NCBI GenBank assembly: GCA_037176845.1
Contig: JAYKXP010000052.1
Span: 330,830-394,829, forward strand
DNA from: Paramarasmius palmivorus
Lineage: Eukaryota > Basidiomycota > Agaricomycetes > Agaricales > Marasmiaceae
Length of the DNA stretch: 64,000 nucleotides
Reading direction: 5' to 3'
The notes beneath the pieces were generated by a model. The model worked only from the letters and a program-made list of their open reading frames with translations, had not been told where the DNA came from and ran no database searches. Below are positions 1 through 14,100 of this stretch, one piece after another. The translations under genes and the position numbers were made by a program. The number at the start of each line of letters is the position of its first letter. Position 1 is the first letter of the stretch.

Positions 1-471
1 GGGATTCGGTACTGAGTTGAAGATTCCGAAATAATTCAATGGTTGACGCGTCGAAAAAAGGGCCATAAAGACGATGAAGACTGAAGACCGTGCTTTCATA
101 GGCGAGCTCAAGCTGTCGGTGCATCCGGTTCAAAGATTTCACTTTGGCCAGGCCGGCAGGCGACATAGCATCGAACACAGCCGTCCCAGTAGCAAACATC
201 CTGCATAAAAAGTATGGTGTTAGGGTAAGTGACGACGAACAACGCGAGGAACACACAGTGTCGCCAACGAATCCATGCGAGAAAGGAAGCCAACAATTTA
301 CATGGACATCTTCCGCAGGTTCTTTTATCTCCACCCCTTGCGCACGAGCACATGTACTCTGTCAATTAAAGTATGGCGAACCCGCCAGCCAAGATACGCT
401 ACCAACAACCGAGCAAGTAACGAGGTCATTACACTCTACGTACCTACTAACGTGACAGCACCACAGACGAA

Positions 472-2585
472 CTAGGAAGTGAGGGCTTCCACATGGACTT
501 CGAGCTTACATGCGTCCCAGTCGCTGGCCCAGTCTCTCCAATCAACAGTATCCTGTGTAACAGTATCCAAATGTTCGAAGGGTACACGAAACACGCATAC
601 CGATCGAAGAGCACGAGTGGCGCTTTCATAATGGAAGGTAATCTCGAACTGCTATGGCATAAGTTTCAAAAGCAACATATTAGAAGAAGCACCCACTTGG
701 ACCTCCTCCTCGTCCCAAAGGCCCGACCAAGCAACATCGTGAAGACATCGAAGAATCGCGGAAACGACGAACGCGGAAGAAGATAGTGATTCCGATTCAG
801 GAACGCACTCCTTGACCGACTCAAACGCCGTTCTCAACTTCTCCAGAACGGCACCCCGACGATGCTCGGAAACCAAAAGGGGATACAACCCTCTGAGATA
901 GTCGACAACAATTGCATCCAACGAATAAGGGGGAACGGCGGGTCTAAGCACTGAAGTTCAGCATTCGTAAAGAGATACAGGAACAAGGACATACAAATGT
1001 GTGCAGCCATAAAATCCACGGGTGTAAGACCAAACGTCTCGACTCTCACTTGAAACAGCGAGGTTAGGAATCAGGGAACGTCAGAAACCAAGAAGGAAAG
1101 GGCGATAACGGTACGTACTGCGAGGACACACCGGAAGTACTGGATCCAGGGTCAGACCGATTGTCGCAGCCATCGGGCGAATAAGGCACGACGTCAGATG
1201 CCAAAAATGCATCTAAACCTTCACTGCACATCACCACCGCTGCGAGAGCATCGGAGGGCAGTTCCACCATGTCCGAAGAGGACAGCGAACAAGATGTGGC
1301 ACTACCAATGACACTATGCTGTGCGTCCGGAGTAGCCCCGTTCAACAAGTCGGTCCCCGTATTCTGCACCGATCTCGAGTTGTCCAAAAACACCACTTGA
1401 GATTCAGGGTTCTCAAAACAAGGGTGATCTGTCACGGCACATTCGGCCGAAGAATGGACGAAATAGGTCCTGGCGAAATACTCCCTATCGAGCCTCGAAA
1501 CGGACAGACCAACATAACTTGAATCCCAACAATAGATGTGCCAAGAAGTTACGCCAAGGAAGTCATATAACCTGGAAGCATTGGGCATCCCACTTAAGGG
1601 GGGGAACCGTACCACCCAGCTATGCCCGTCACCAAACCAGCGAATTTTCGTGGATAATTCGGAGTCGGGCGCAAGGTACTGTTCCGCAGTAAGCATGCTC
1701 AAAGACGACCATCCCCTGGACTCGTACTTCGTACGAGCAGCGTCTACCGCCAATGTGTCACGTTTGAGATAGAGAGCGCGATTCTCGACGAAGGAAGTCC
1801 ACGGATATAAGGAGACAACTTCGGTTGCAGTCGCGACGTTGAGAACCAATGCTAAGGGGACGATAAAGTAAGCACTCGCTATACAGAGAAAGAACGTGAA
1901 GCAGCCACAGGACGGAAAAAACGACAATACAACAGATAGAACTCACTGGAGTAAAAACCGAGAATCACAGCAATAGGTTCCTCAGATACAGCTATGATCT
2001 GGACTGTGGGTCCACCTTTCTTGCAAAAATTAAAGACCCCAACGATCCCTGTCCGTTCATACCGATCTGCGACCGTGCCGGTATTAGGTCGCGCTTTCAT
2101 AAACTCCTCCGAGAGTGCTTCTACGAAGGCAGAAGGCTGAGCCTCCGACCTACACTTCCTCCCAACGAAGACAGTGGCGAGCGGAACAAAGGAATAGCCA
2201 TGCTTCAATAGAAATTGACCCATAACCAACGCCCAATGCTGCCGGACGAAAACGTCCAAATCCGACGGAGAAAACCACGCGCCGGAAAGAAAGGCTACCA
2301 CAGCAGAGCCAGACACCAGGGCACCGGTAGAAAGTTGCAGGCGTCGAAAGTCAGCGATTTCTTCCTTCCCAAAGAAAGAGCCGTATAGCTTGGTGATGGC
2401 AAAGTGAACTTCCTCGTAAAAGACCACCTCCTTGTGAACACCTCGCGACACCCTTTTCAATCTGGCCAACATTTCCGGCGACAAGAACTGGAAGAAAACA
2501 TGCTGAACGACCCGAACGCTACACACGACGTAAGCAACACCGAAATAATAGAAGCCAATACTCACAGAACAAGGAAGCGATCCAT
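472..2585 (-). CDS. Nucleotidyltransferase-like hypothetical protein (paralogue A), at least 5 exons
   Basis: I spliced this gene by comparison with its paralogue at 20585-25175. Exon 1 (2566-2585) starts MDRFLVL; exon 2 (1947-2518) carries an F-box-like helical stretch (FLSPEMLARLKRVSR) and then ALVSGSAVVAFL followed by PSDLDVFV. The GS(x)n-DLD arrangement resembles the metal-binding motif of nucleotidyltransferase-fold proteins seen in many uncharacterised agaricomycete families. Exon 3 starts at 1851, directly after an intron at the same phase-1 position as in the paralogue, and encodes the shared block VVSLYP...TKIRWFGDGHSW. A later exon (LDAIVVDYLRGLYPLL) and the last exon (QFEITFHYES to VEALTS, stop 472-474) also match the paralogue. 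The join between exons near 950-1150 is uncertain. No enzymatic activity is proven; only the motif suggests one. Confidence 0.6.
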
Positions 2586-5348
2586 CAGTTGCCAATCTGC
2601 GAGCAGCGATGACAACCTTTATAGCACGGACAGTCAATAAAGCGAACAAGCACGACAACGGAACAAACACCTTAACTGACACCCATACCCGCTTGAACGT
2701 TAGACGGCATACTCCCTCTATGGCCAGAGGCAGAAGATCCGATAGAGGAGAAAAGGGTGAACAGTGTAGAGACAACAGAAGTGAAAAGGAAGAACAAGAG
2801 AAGAGAAAAGGAAGAACAGGGCACGTGTAATGAAACGGCAGCGGGGCCGACGTCAGGTTTACGACACTCTCAGGCACCGCGATTTTTGATAGATTCAAGA
2901 CAAGCTTACTCATGGAGATTATCGCATGCAGGTGTCGAAACCAATGTCGTATTTACCAGACAGAGGTCTGTCTTAAGTCCAACACAATTATATTTTCAAA
3001 AAAAAAAAAAAACAAGACCGGGAGGAGGAGGATGTTTTCGAGCTCCATCGAGGGGCCCTGAAGTCAGGGAATAGATTGGTAGTTGAACCCGCTGCTCCTC
3101 GAGTAGTTCGAGTGACAGGTGAAAGCGTAGAGGCAAGACAGCGAGGGGTAAAAAGGTAGGGAGGACGAAAAAAGTACCCGTAGGAGCATTTGTGTAATAG
3201 CAAGCAAGTGCGGGCGAAACCGTCCTCGTAAAGAACGAGTTTCCACTCCATACCGAGCTCGGAACGATACGCCAGGTGACAAATGGTGGTCGGACGGATA
3301 TGAAATGCACCACATGCAAAATTGATACTGATGGACGCATACGACTGCAGCGATTGCCAGTACCCCGTTGCCAAAAGCGCCACACAAAAATGTTATCATC
3401 TCCTTGACAACCGCCTATAAACATCGCATAAGCGCAGATCCAGGAAACAGTAGAAGTACGGGAATGGACGTACAAAGTACGAGTCGCTGTATGAGAAATC
3501 AAACTACGACAGCAACGACCGCACTGTCAAAAGAGCAAAAACGAGTACTAGTTATGAAGTACACCCAGAGTGAGTCAGGTAAGAAGGTCGATACACTTTT
3601 ATGATTTCACCTATTAGACAACAGCGCATTCAGCATTGTACCCGTTGCTCGTCCGCACGTTTCTCCTCTCCGACGAAAATGCCCGATACAGTTTCCAAAG
3701 AAATTTGCCGCCGACCTCGAGAATACTGTGATTCGAAGGACTCCGACCGTCGGAGACTAGCAATTGATATGCTGGTAGGACCCGATTTGACGAAGCACCT
3801 AACACAAGGTCGAATACGTCAATCGCTCTCCCCGATATCCATAGTTGAGTGCTTCGACGTTGTGGCTGAATAGCGACATGGTGTCCTTCAGCATCGACGT
3901 AGAGCTGAACGTCTGGGTCTCGACAGAGTAAACGACGGAAGCACTTTGATGCGTTACAGCTGTAGGCGAAAAGCTGTTGACTACGGAGCTGAGGTGTGGA
4001 ACTGCACCTGGTCGGAGTGAGTGATAACGAAGCTGTGACAGGGCTCCTTACGCCTCAACGATCGAAGAAAACGGCCGACAAGGAACTACGTGGTGACGAG
4101 TAAACATCTCCTGTCCGTACGAGAGCGGAGACGGCAGGTATGACAGACCGTATTCGTGTTGGCTGCTCTTGCTACGCTGTTCAAGGTGAGGAAGATGGAG
4201 AAATCCTGGTCAAGCCAACCATTAGCATAAAAAACGACCGCAAGTGAGAATACAGCGCACCCTGTGCTAGATCTAATGTTCAGATGACAGTTAGTGTCTC
4301 TGAGGAAAACCGTTGTAGGAACAAACACAAGTCGAACATGTAGCGTGACCACTCCTGTTATAGGTGCGCCTCGGACACTGTTTCCCCGCTGTCTGGAATG
4401 GCTTCCCTTCGCTTTCTTTGGGTCATCTTGACATGCACCGTCGATTTTCAAGGGGAAAACCAGCTAAAAGGGTACAAGAAGGCGGGAAGCTCAGTTGTAC
4501 TGTATTTCCAACAGAACAGGAGAGAGATACCACATGTCGTTAGAGTAAGGCCAGGAACCATGGTGGAAGTGAAGGAAAAGGGTTCTAGTGATGACGGGCA
4601 AGTGTAGCCTGGCCTGACAGTGACACGTGTCCACCACATCTCCCAACCTCCAACCGTCACCAAGTCAGTTCGACCGCTCGACGAGACCACACGGTCGAAC
4701 TATTCGAATGTAGGTATTAGGTGACACAGAAAAGCAGACATATTCATCGCGCCGACTCGAGTTGAACATTCTGAGATATTATGGCCCCATTGTCCGCTCA
4801 ACTTTCAATCTTCAGCCTGTAAAGCACGGATTGGAAGGATGGCAGAACGAATTATTATTACCTGGTGCGTCCGTTGGCTGGTGCAACATAGAAATCGTAC
4901 TCAGAGAGAGTTTTAGAACGCACGATCTTACAACGCTCCACGCAGCAGCACAACTTCGCCATAGAGAGATACCTACCGCTAACGAACGTCATCCATCTAC
5001 AATTCCTTATATTATACGGTACATTGCGAAATAAAAGGCGACAAGGTTTCTTTAGAACAGAGCTAGAACGATTGAGGTGCAACTTCCATGATGAAGGGCC
5101 CTTTCGAGCTGCTGACGGAAGACGAACATTTTTTTGGTTCGTGTTTTCACGGGAAACGAAAACACACGCGGCCCGAAGAGCGTATGTCGAAGCAAGCTGG
5201 AGGGACGAGCCTGGGAGTTGTCGACGTTTTCCAAGACGATGGAAGATGCCTCTGCGTTGCTGGACGTACGCTATCACTACTTGGTGTGAGAGGAGAAATC
5301 AAGGGGATGGTCACGGACTATGAAGCAGCTAATCGATTCAATGTTCAG
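2586..5348. other. Stretch without a confident gene
   Basis: Only short ORFs on both strands and a poly-A run at about 2999-3012 are visible. The minus ORFs at 2988-3502 overlap one another and the plus ORFs at 3601-3873, 4398-4607 and 5088-5387 have no recognisable domain. The 4398 ORF begins with a hydrophobic MASLRFLWVILTC segment that could be a signal peptide of a small secreted protein, but nothing else supports it. Exons of unrecognised genes may be hidden here. Confidence 0.4.
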
Positions 5349-5838
5349 CTATTCGTTGTACAACGGCTCTGCGACAAAGTTAATTAGCATCGGATGTTCA
5401 GCGGCTCTGCCAGTGTATTCTATGCCATGCACCAAACAGTAACGCATACTCGCTGCTCGGAAGACGTCTTTCATTGAGGGGAACACGCCAGACGTCTCGT
5501 TGTACACCTGAAACTGATGGACGGTCCAGTTGCGAGCTTGGGCAAGTACGAACTCTACGGCGTCCACCACAAACGTGGAGTAGAAGCGACAGCATGCACT
5601 GATCAGTTGAGTACGATCGAGAGTGTCCAGCCAGGGCGCGTGGTTTGTGAGAAACTGGTCTGTATGACGATAAAGTTCGTCGAGGATGCCGTCTTCGTCT
5701 AACAGATAGTCGTGAAATATATCGTACGGCACGCGATTTTCACCTAAAGGTCGTGAGTAGTCGATCGGCATGCACAGGCACAAGCTAACCTCTGAGTTGC
5801 TCAATGAATCTAGGTGGGTACGCTTTCACGTCGTCCAT
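5349..5838 (-). CDS. Hypothetical 147-aa protein, two exons
   Basis: The start ATG at 5838 opens MDDVKAYPPRFIEQLRG; a 46-bp intron (5744-5789, GTTAGC...TTTAG) follows and exon 2 runs from 5743 to 5349. The exon lengths (49 and 395 nt) add to a whole number of codons, which supports the model. The protein is acidic to neutral, mostly helical by composition, and has no membrane segment or motif I recognise. A single continuous ORF through the intron has only a TTG start, so the spliced form is preferred. Function unknown. Confidence 0.55.
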
Positions 5839-6559
5839 CGTAACTGTTCTTGAGAAGAATAGCGTAAGAGAAACGAAACCTCAGAGGTAACGAGCCATAC
5901 CGAGTAGAAGATAGAAAAAGGGTAATCCAGATAGAAGGTCGCAGGTGCGCTTTATATATCGGTGGGCAGCGTGTATTATAAATAATGCGATGATCTCGCT
6001 GACGCGAAGTCACACAGAGGAAACCGAGCCGTGAAAGGGCACGGCACACCACGTTGTAAATTTACGAAGCTTCTCGGCAAGAATTATAGCTAACAGGGAG
6101 GTACAAGCGCTCGATCCCGGAAAGTCTGATAGGTAACTTCTTCATGCCGGCGACTCAAATTATACTGGTCGCACCGTCAGATCCAAGCAGAGCTCCATCA
6201 TGTCACCATCGATAATCTGTGATGGGATGGTATACGTGGGGTGGCATCTGCTAGTATGGCATCCGAGTCAAAACGACGATCCCTGAATATTTGAATCAGA
6301 GATCACAGGAACGCGATCCCGAACTGTATTGGGATAACCAGAGATACAAGCAGAGGATGTCGTTGAGGGCTATTCAATGATGCAACCGACTTGCTATCAA
6401 TACCGTCGATGATGAGTCTGGACCTAAATACAGAATGTTCTCTGGCTGCCATTTCCGAGTCAATTCCGAAGTATGCGCAAACCAAAAGCATAACTGCAAA
6501 GGTTTTTCCTCGCTGAGAAGAGGTTCTATCAAATGTAGCGGCTGTAAGGATCATCACTA
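5839..6559. other. Intergenic, no gene recognised
   Basis: Short ORFs only. The minus ORF at 6303-6557 contains SSQRGKTFAVMLL, superficially like a P-loop, but lacks the GxxxxGK spacing. I looked here for a Helitron 3' end (CTRR plus hairpin, as AYYAG on the plus strand) and found candidates at about 6295 and 6337 but no convincing hairpin. Confidence 0.4.
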
Positions 6560-9500
6560 TGTCTGAGTGTGTACCCTAACAGCAAATTATGGCAGAGTTG
6601 AGAGTTGTTTTACAATAAGTCGAGTACTGGTAAGGTAAAGCCTGCAGCATCAAGTGGTAAGGGTACAGTAATGTATATGAGCAAGATTGTGGGTTGGATG
6701 CTGACAGGTGCAGAAGAAAAAACATACAACAGCTTATTTCTACGATAGTACATAGAAACAATGGCATGCTTTATATCCCCGGCAGGTGGTGAGATCTAAA
6801 TTGCTTCTGGACAGGTCTCTGTTAAAAATATATTTACATCTTTGTCCCACTTGAGGAGCCATTCCGTCGTGATACCATACACAACTTGAACTATCCACAA
6901 CTCGTGATACGAAATGACCATCTTTGTAATATACTACACCTGCTAAGCGATAAAGGCTGTTACCACACGTCATATTGACTTGAAGCTGGGTGTCGATAGA
7001 AGGCAACTTATGCTGGGGACCTGCTTCATGTATGCTGAAGCTGATCAATGGTGGTGGACGTAAAAACTCATGTCGATACATAAGTGGGTGCTCACACAAA
7101 GGACAACTATGCTGAGAACATGTACCTGTGAACAGTAAACGACATAGAGCATCTATCGAGACGATGTATTCAGCATGCTGATTAAACATAGGAGTATAAC
7201 TTACAAAGGGCTCGTTGATTGTCGATTGTGTGCATGAAGTGCAGAAGACACTCCGTCTGTAAATCGGGTCTCTAATGTGAAACACATTTTCTATAAGTTC
7301 ACTTAGAGGAACAAAAGCACCCAGTTGAAACTGTTGAGGATACCTGTTGATGATACCAGCTCTAATTGCATCTCGACTTTCTGAAATAGATGATTCACCT
7401 GTTTGTGCCTTTTGCAACTCATGCTGGATAACTGACAGTATATCAGTAGTAGGCGCAACATTGGTAAACATAGCTACTTGTTGGGATACAAACAATGGCC
7501 ATACAATGGAAATAACAGCATCATATGCGCAGCTGTTGTTAGACCAGACAGGTGCTGGAAGATCAGAATAGCGTGTTTCATTAGACAGAAGGGCTGCTGT
7601 ATGACATGTTCTCTTAGTGGTAGCTGTTTTGTATTTTGGAGCAGAGGATGAAACAACCCGCTTTTTACCTAGTACAGATGGTATAGATAGTGTAGCCTGA
7701 TGTATAGACTGATTGACATGCTGGGGCTTTGTGCGTTTTTTGTTAGGATAGAGATTTTGTTTAGGCAATTTTGGAACCTGCCATACAGGATCGTATTCAA
7801 TAGCTTCTCTGAGAGCATCGTTCATATCATTGTCATGCTGTGACTTGGATATAATCTTCCATCCTTGTTCTTCAACATCAATTACATCTAATGGATCACT
7901 CTTCGACCATCGTAGCGTACTGTATACTGTAGAGGGAACATAATCAAGCGACATTTGCTCACGGAAAGAGCTAATCAAAGTATTTCTTGTACTGCCATGA
8001 ACGGAAAGAGGCAGAGTACCATTGTATCTGCGTTTAGTTATATCATCTAAAAGCTCAAGTTCACGATATTCTTGTTTTAATGATGAATTACCCAAACCAC
8101 CAGTAATCTTGTTGGTATCAAAACTATCCAATATAACTGTGCCTTGTGCAGTGGCACTTCGTGAAAGAGCAGTATAGTATGCATGGAAATCACGGCAATT
8201 TGCTAAGTGAACAGGATTGTAAAATCTAGTTTTACCTTGTGAAGAGAAATCAGTCATTGCAAAGCAAGGTGCAACATCAACTTGTGTACGAAATATCTTT
8301 AATGTCTTGCCTTTCCCAAAAGGAAGTTTTATATTTGCATACTCAGATGTAGGAGTAATTGGTACTACATTTACAGGAAGACCAGGAATATTAACCTCAG
8401 ATGGAGGATTGGTTAACTTGATAAACAGTGTGTCCAATCGCTGACGGGTGGGAGGCCCTCTTGATGTCCAACCATAAACTACACCTTCTTGTCCACGTGT
8501 AATATTAAGCTCAGTAGCTAGATTCTTTCTGATGATGACAGGCATTCCCTTACACAGACTTAGCTTTGCAGGTACCAATGTGTCTGCTGCACTTGGATCT
8601 AATGTCCACAGATATTCTTGCCATTGTGGAGTCATCTGCTTGATATGTATGGCATTGATATCTTTGTCTTGTTTCTGCTTGCGTCGATTGACAGGTTTAA
8701 TGATATCCTCACTGTAGAAATGATTCAATGGTTGTTTCATCTCATCAGCATAGCGTATACATCCAATACGGTTGATCTCGTCTTTTTGGACGTTAAGTGC
8801 AGTAATAATGGCAACATTCCTGAATTCAGGATCACAGACTGACACTTGTCCTGGTATAGTAGAAGATATTCTTGATTTCAGAAAGGCTATGTCATTGGGA
8901 GTGCAGTTTTTATATCTCATGTTTTCTAGTGCAGTCCGAAGTTTGGTGTCTTCTGTACTCTGAGACTTCTGTCGCATATTCTGACGCAATATCACCACAG
9001 TAGTTATTAGATGCCACAATGATTTCCCTATGGCTTCTTCCTGCTGTCGAGGGGTACTTCTAAGGGCACCTATATTTTTGCCATACAATGAAATACTTTC
9101 ACCACCCATAGGAGGTGGGAGTTGTGCAAAATCTCCTGCAAAGATCATGTTCAATCCACCAAACTCAGTATCGTCTTTCAGCAAACATAAGCATAATTGT
9201 CTACTAATCCGATACATTTCCCATGCAGAAAGCATTGAAACTTCATCAAAAAAAACATAACGCACTCCCAACAGGCGTTCACGTATAAGAGGTAAATTGC
9301 TTGCAGTTGAATAGTCGTTAATGCCAAATGCTGAATGGTATGTGGAGCCACCAAGAAGAGCAGCTGCACTTCCTGTTGGTGCAACAACCAATAGTTTGTA
9401 GCTCTCATTACGTTCATTGAAGAAATGTATAAGCGAACGCAGTACAGTAGACTTTCCAGTACCTCCCATTCCTCCTATGTACATTTTCAGTTGTTCTAAG

Positions 9501-12500
9501 TCAGAACTAGATGCATGATTAGCTATTATGCGAAAAGCCCTTTCTTGCTCTTCGTTCAGCTGGTATTTTATGATGGTATTGGTAATATGATGACTTTGGT
9601 TGTTGGAGTGAAATGTCTTCTCAAGATAAGACTTATCAACTACTTTTACTACGTCTGTATTACGGAGGTATTGGGTGTTGTGACACCGTGATTCAAGAAA
9701 CTGAAGACGTACAGCAGAAGGTACACTATCAGCTCTTGATTCCAGAATCCTTTGCCTCTGTGTCATTAGAGCCACCTTCCAGTGATCTCGAGGAAGTAAC
9801 AATATTGGAGAAGGACAGTTGTTCTGCACTGGATCAAGGAGAGTAGTATCTAACACTCTATTCCAGCTGTTCATCTCCAGACTCATCCGTATATGCATCT
9901 TATGTGTAAGCTGCTTTCTATAAGACTTTGTATACTGCATTCTTTCTGCAGCTTCTTCAAAAACATCATCCACACCAGATAAGTCAAGATGTACAGTGTC
10001 AATTGCATCAGGCAGATCTAAGTCAAGATCATCTATTGGATCATCATCTAATGCAGCAAAAAAAGGATCCCAACTGCTTTGAAGTATATCGGATTTTCTC
10101 ATTTGGGCATGATAATCATCTCTAGCGTCTAGACACTGATATCGTATCATAAAATTGTTCATCAACTCCTGTTGTCTGGGAGTAAATGAATGTGCATCAA
10201 AGGCCGCTTTCCATGATACATGACCTTGAATTAGATCAACACCATTCCTCCAGGGTTTAAAAAGAGTAAGCATAACACTGTAGTAATATTCTAGATTCCC
10301 TTGATCCTGTCTAGGCAAGGTTGCTCCAAGAAAGTTCACTACAAGCTTGTCTGAATCTTTTTGTATCTTTACTATATGGGTATCAGCTAGATCGTGAGAA
10401 GATAAAAAGTAATAGTATCCCAGAGGTAATTTAGTACGTTCTACAGCCTTGCTGGTGTTCCGTTCATCAAGTATCTCAGCTTCAGGATCTGAAGCATCAC
10501 TCATATCAGATCTCCAATCGCCTTTTAAAGGTGGCTTCATATCTGAATCTGGTTTTTGACTTTTTTTCTTCCTGACTGACTTAAGGGTAACCCGATGAGC
10601 TATCCGAATCCAGTCATAGAGGCAGATATGAGATGCTTCTCCTGGCCTGTCTGTATAGTCCATTACAGGTGAGAGCCCTATTATACGATTTCCTCTTTTG
10701 AGTAACGTAACCCTTTCACGATCCTCATTATGTTCTAGCTTGACAGTATGTTCAGCCGTTTGATTCATATAGAATGTGTAATCACTCTGTACACGTGCAA
10801 CATATTGCTGCCAGTAAAAGGAAATAAAGTGATGATCGGTATAATGGTCAGGAAATCCAAGGAGATAAGAGCATATAAGTGGTGCACCAAACTCCATCTT
10901 TGTTGTGAGTAAGTTGACTATTTTAGTTAGAATTTTTCTTGCCTTTTCAGAGTTAGTGTCTGTACCCTGAATTATCTTTCCTGACTTTGAATATACAGAT
11001 AAGATTGCGTCAAAAACAACATGTGTCTTAAGCGATGCTTTTGTGATGTAATCAGTCACATAGAGAACGACTGACTTTATAGCTGTACCTGAGCCTAGGT
11101 AAGTAACATCAGTATTGCTTCTCATGAGATAAGTTAAAGGAAATGAAAAGGTGTTAAACCAAGGTTCATCTTTCCGAAGTGTAATTGCTCCAGTTTTTGA
11201 ATCTATTGATGTACTTTGATGAACAGGACGTGGAAAACGGGCACGGCATTTGCCCCATTTGTTATCACAACATCCTTTATACAAGTGACGTTTCTTAAGG
11301 GTACCATCTTTTCTTCTGTTGGAATTACAGTCATGATAGTTTGCTCTAAGAAGCAAGTCATTTACATCAGCTTTGTATTGGTCAGACCATACATTATAAG
11401 TGTTGCAAGTGGTACATTGCATATCAGGAGTTAAATGTTCCAAGCATAATGGAGCAGGGGCAGCAGGAAGTTTCTCTGTAGGTGGTACATACTTGTCATT
11501 CTGTTTATCTTTATCAAGTTTTGTTGCAACTTCCTGTAGACTGGCATCCATAAACTGTCCTGCAAATGCACTGTCAAGGTAACTGATCATGCGGTTTTCA
11601 AAGTGAGCAGAGTTCTGCAATATTTTATCTCTTATCTGTTGGGGTGTAAGATTGCCTTTGATCCATAAAAGGAGATGAAGGTGTAAAGTCAAACGGCCTT
11701 GCTGTTCAACTACGCCATAGTGTGCATCGTGTTTGCCATATAATCCATTAGAACTTTGTTTATAACCAAGAACATCTTCAATGAAGACATTAACCATAAA
11801 ATTAAAAAAACGAGCAGAAGCTGCAGGATTCCTACATACCATTCTCAAGCGGATAGAATAATCCTGTATATCAGGACAGAAATTTATATCAGATCCTGCC
11901 AAGTAGATGCATAAAGGATGTTTAGTATCAGCTGGGGATATGGTTATATACCATGATGGTGCACCCTTGTGTGAAATCAGTGACCAGACTTCATTTCGCA
12001 TGTACTTCTTTGTAGTAGTTGAGCCACTGACCTTCCCTGCCACCCTATCTAAATCACCGATTACTTTGAAACAAGCCACTTCCTCTTCTGTTCCAGGCCG
12101 AACCTTTTCACCACCAGCCATTCGCTCGGCAATACCCTGTAGAACACTGGTGTTTAATTTGAGTAGTCTATCAGCAATGCTATTGAATGAAGACTTATCA
12201 GCTAGAAGCCAGCCAGAGGATGTAGCAGCCCTGACCTGCTCATGGCTAAATGCTACAATGGGAAAGTTTTCATCTGTCTGAAACCGCTTGTCGTAGTACA
12301 AAAGGAGGTGCTTCTTATGTGCACTGTCTGATATTTTCATGGTACCTATACCACCGAGTCCATAAGGGAACAGCCAAGGAAACATTTTGGGATACAATGA
12401 GGGGTTTTTCCATATTGATTCGCCTTCTTCTTTGTGGCCCACTGCTAACACTTTACCGCCTAGATTAAAGTAACTTGTAGCAATACCAGTTAATTCATCC

Positions 12501-14100
12501 TTTGTGTAACCAGGAAGCTGCTCTGATAGTATGCCATGAACAGTAAACGAACATTTTCCAAACTCAGTTCCATCTTCCTGCTCATTGTCATCAAGAGACA
12601 TGCCTTCTATAGTCTTGTTACTCTCAGCTTCTTTCCATATTACAGCACACGGAGGAACAGTTTCATCATACTGCTGTAAATTTTGGTCTGATATCTTTAC
12701 ATCCATATAGTCTACATGGTTCAATATCAGCCAAGTTAAAGCTTCTTTAACAACATTCCGACGCACAAGTAAGGGGGTTCGAGCAAAATCGTCCTGTGAA
12801 GGCTTGCTTGGGCCTGTAAATAAGATGGCCAGAACATCATCAATATCCTCTTTAGGAGGAGGTAGTATGTTATATACTTTGGGTATAGGTGCCTCAAAGG
12901 CCATTGCATTTGCCTTCATTTTTTTGCCACCTGTTGCAATTCTCACAAAGCAAGCAGTATGCCTGACACGTGCAACTAAGAGCTTTTCAACATAGGACAA
13001 ATACTTAAGTTGTTCTGGGACATTTCCAAGCCAAAATCCACTGGCTAAAGATAACTTTGGAACATCTCCTTTCGTAAGTGAAGCACGACATATCTTACAT
13101 ACATGGGAACACTGATCTGCATATACTGGACCAACCATGGGTTCAATAGAGTCATTAGGACTCAATCGCTCTTTTCGTGCTACACTGCTGCTTTCTAATA
13201 TACGTAAAAGGTTCTTCACATGCTTAATAGGTGAGAGATGTTGCTTTGGTGTCAACTGACCACACACTGCACAACCAGCCTCCTCAAACATGTCTGCTTG
13301 GAATTTTCGACACCCACTAGTAAGTATGTTATTTACCGAGGTTTCACTTGCAGGTTCAGGTGGAAAGTCATCGGATGATAGTTTATCAGCAGGCATCAGG
13401 CAAGAGGATATGAAGTCATCTGGTAGAGGTAATACTTTCTGGTGCTTACGCATTCGATTTCGACGAACAACTTGTGTGACTCGCCTTATCTCCTTTTTTG
13501 GTATACCTACTCGGATAACAGTTTTCACATTAGGACATTGGCTACAAGTATGATTCTCAAAGAAGCTTCTAACCTCGTCCATAGACCACATAGAGTAAGA
13601 AGGTGCATGGTGCAACTTACCAGCCAAACGTCCCTCATCACGGGTAATATAAGGAAGCATGTCTTTCAATGGAATAGAGAGGGATATTAAGTCCTTGTCA
13701 ACTATCATGTGGGGACCAGGCTGAACTTCATGGCATGCAAAGGTGTATCGATAAGTATTGTCAAACTGAGATGATATACCATGGGACACTATGTACTTCT
13801 CTAAAACGGACCAAGGTATGTTTGACTTTCGTCCACCACCTAAGAGGACATGATGATGATATGCATCCACTATTACATTCTGCCTACCAATGTTAAACCT
13901 TCCAATCAATGTGTTAATTGTATCATATATGTATTGATAGGCTACACTTGAAACTCGTGATACCTGGGCAAAGGAACAGTAACAGCAGCTCATACAACAG
14001 TGAGTAAAGCCAATATATACACGTCGTTCCAGGTAACGACTCAAGTAGGGTGATAAAGTCATCTTTACTCCACAGGCATATATGACAGAGACAACGAGAA
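6560..14100 (-). mobile_element. Helitron (autonomous), approximate limits
   Basis: The limits are estimates. They rest on the extent of Helitron-like protein sequence and on an abrupt change of base composition: this interval is more AT-rich, with host-like GC-richer DNA resuming at about 14.1 kb. The encoded protein has the Rep HUH and PIF1 helicase domains diagnostic of Helitrons, transcribed on the minus strand, so the 5' TC end should be near 14.1 kb and the 3' CTRR end near 6.3-6.6 kb. I could not fix either terminus by eye. The long uninterrupted ORF argues for a recent, possibly active copy. Confidence 0.75.

Noticed and set aside
6303..6557. ORF with SSQRGKTFAVMLL as a helicase fragment
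   Set aside because: Lacks a proper Walker A spacing and any neighbouring helicase motif.
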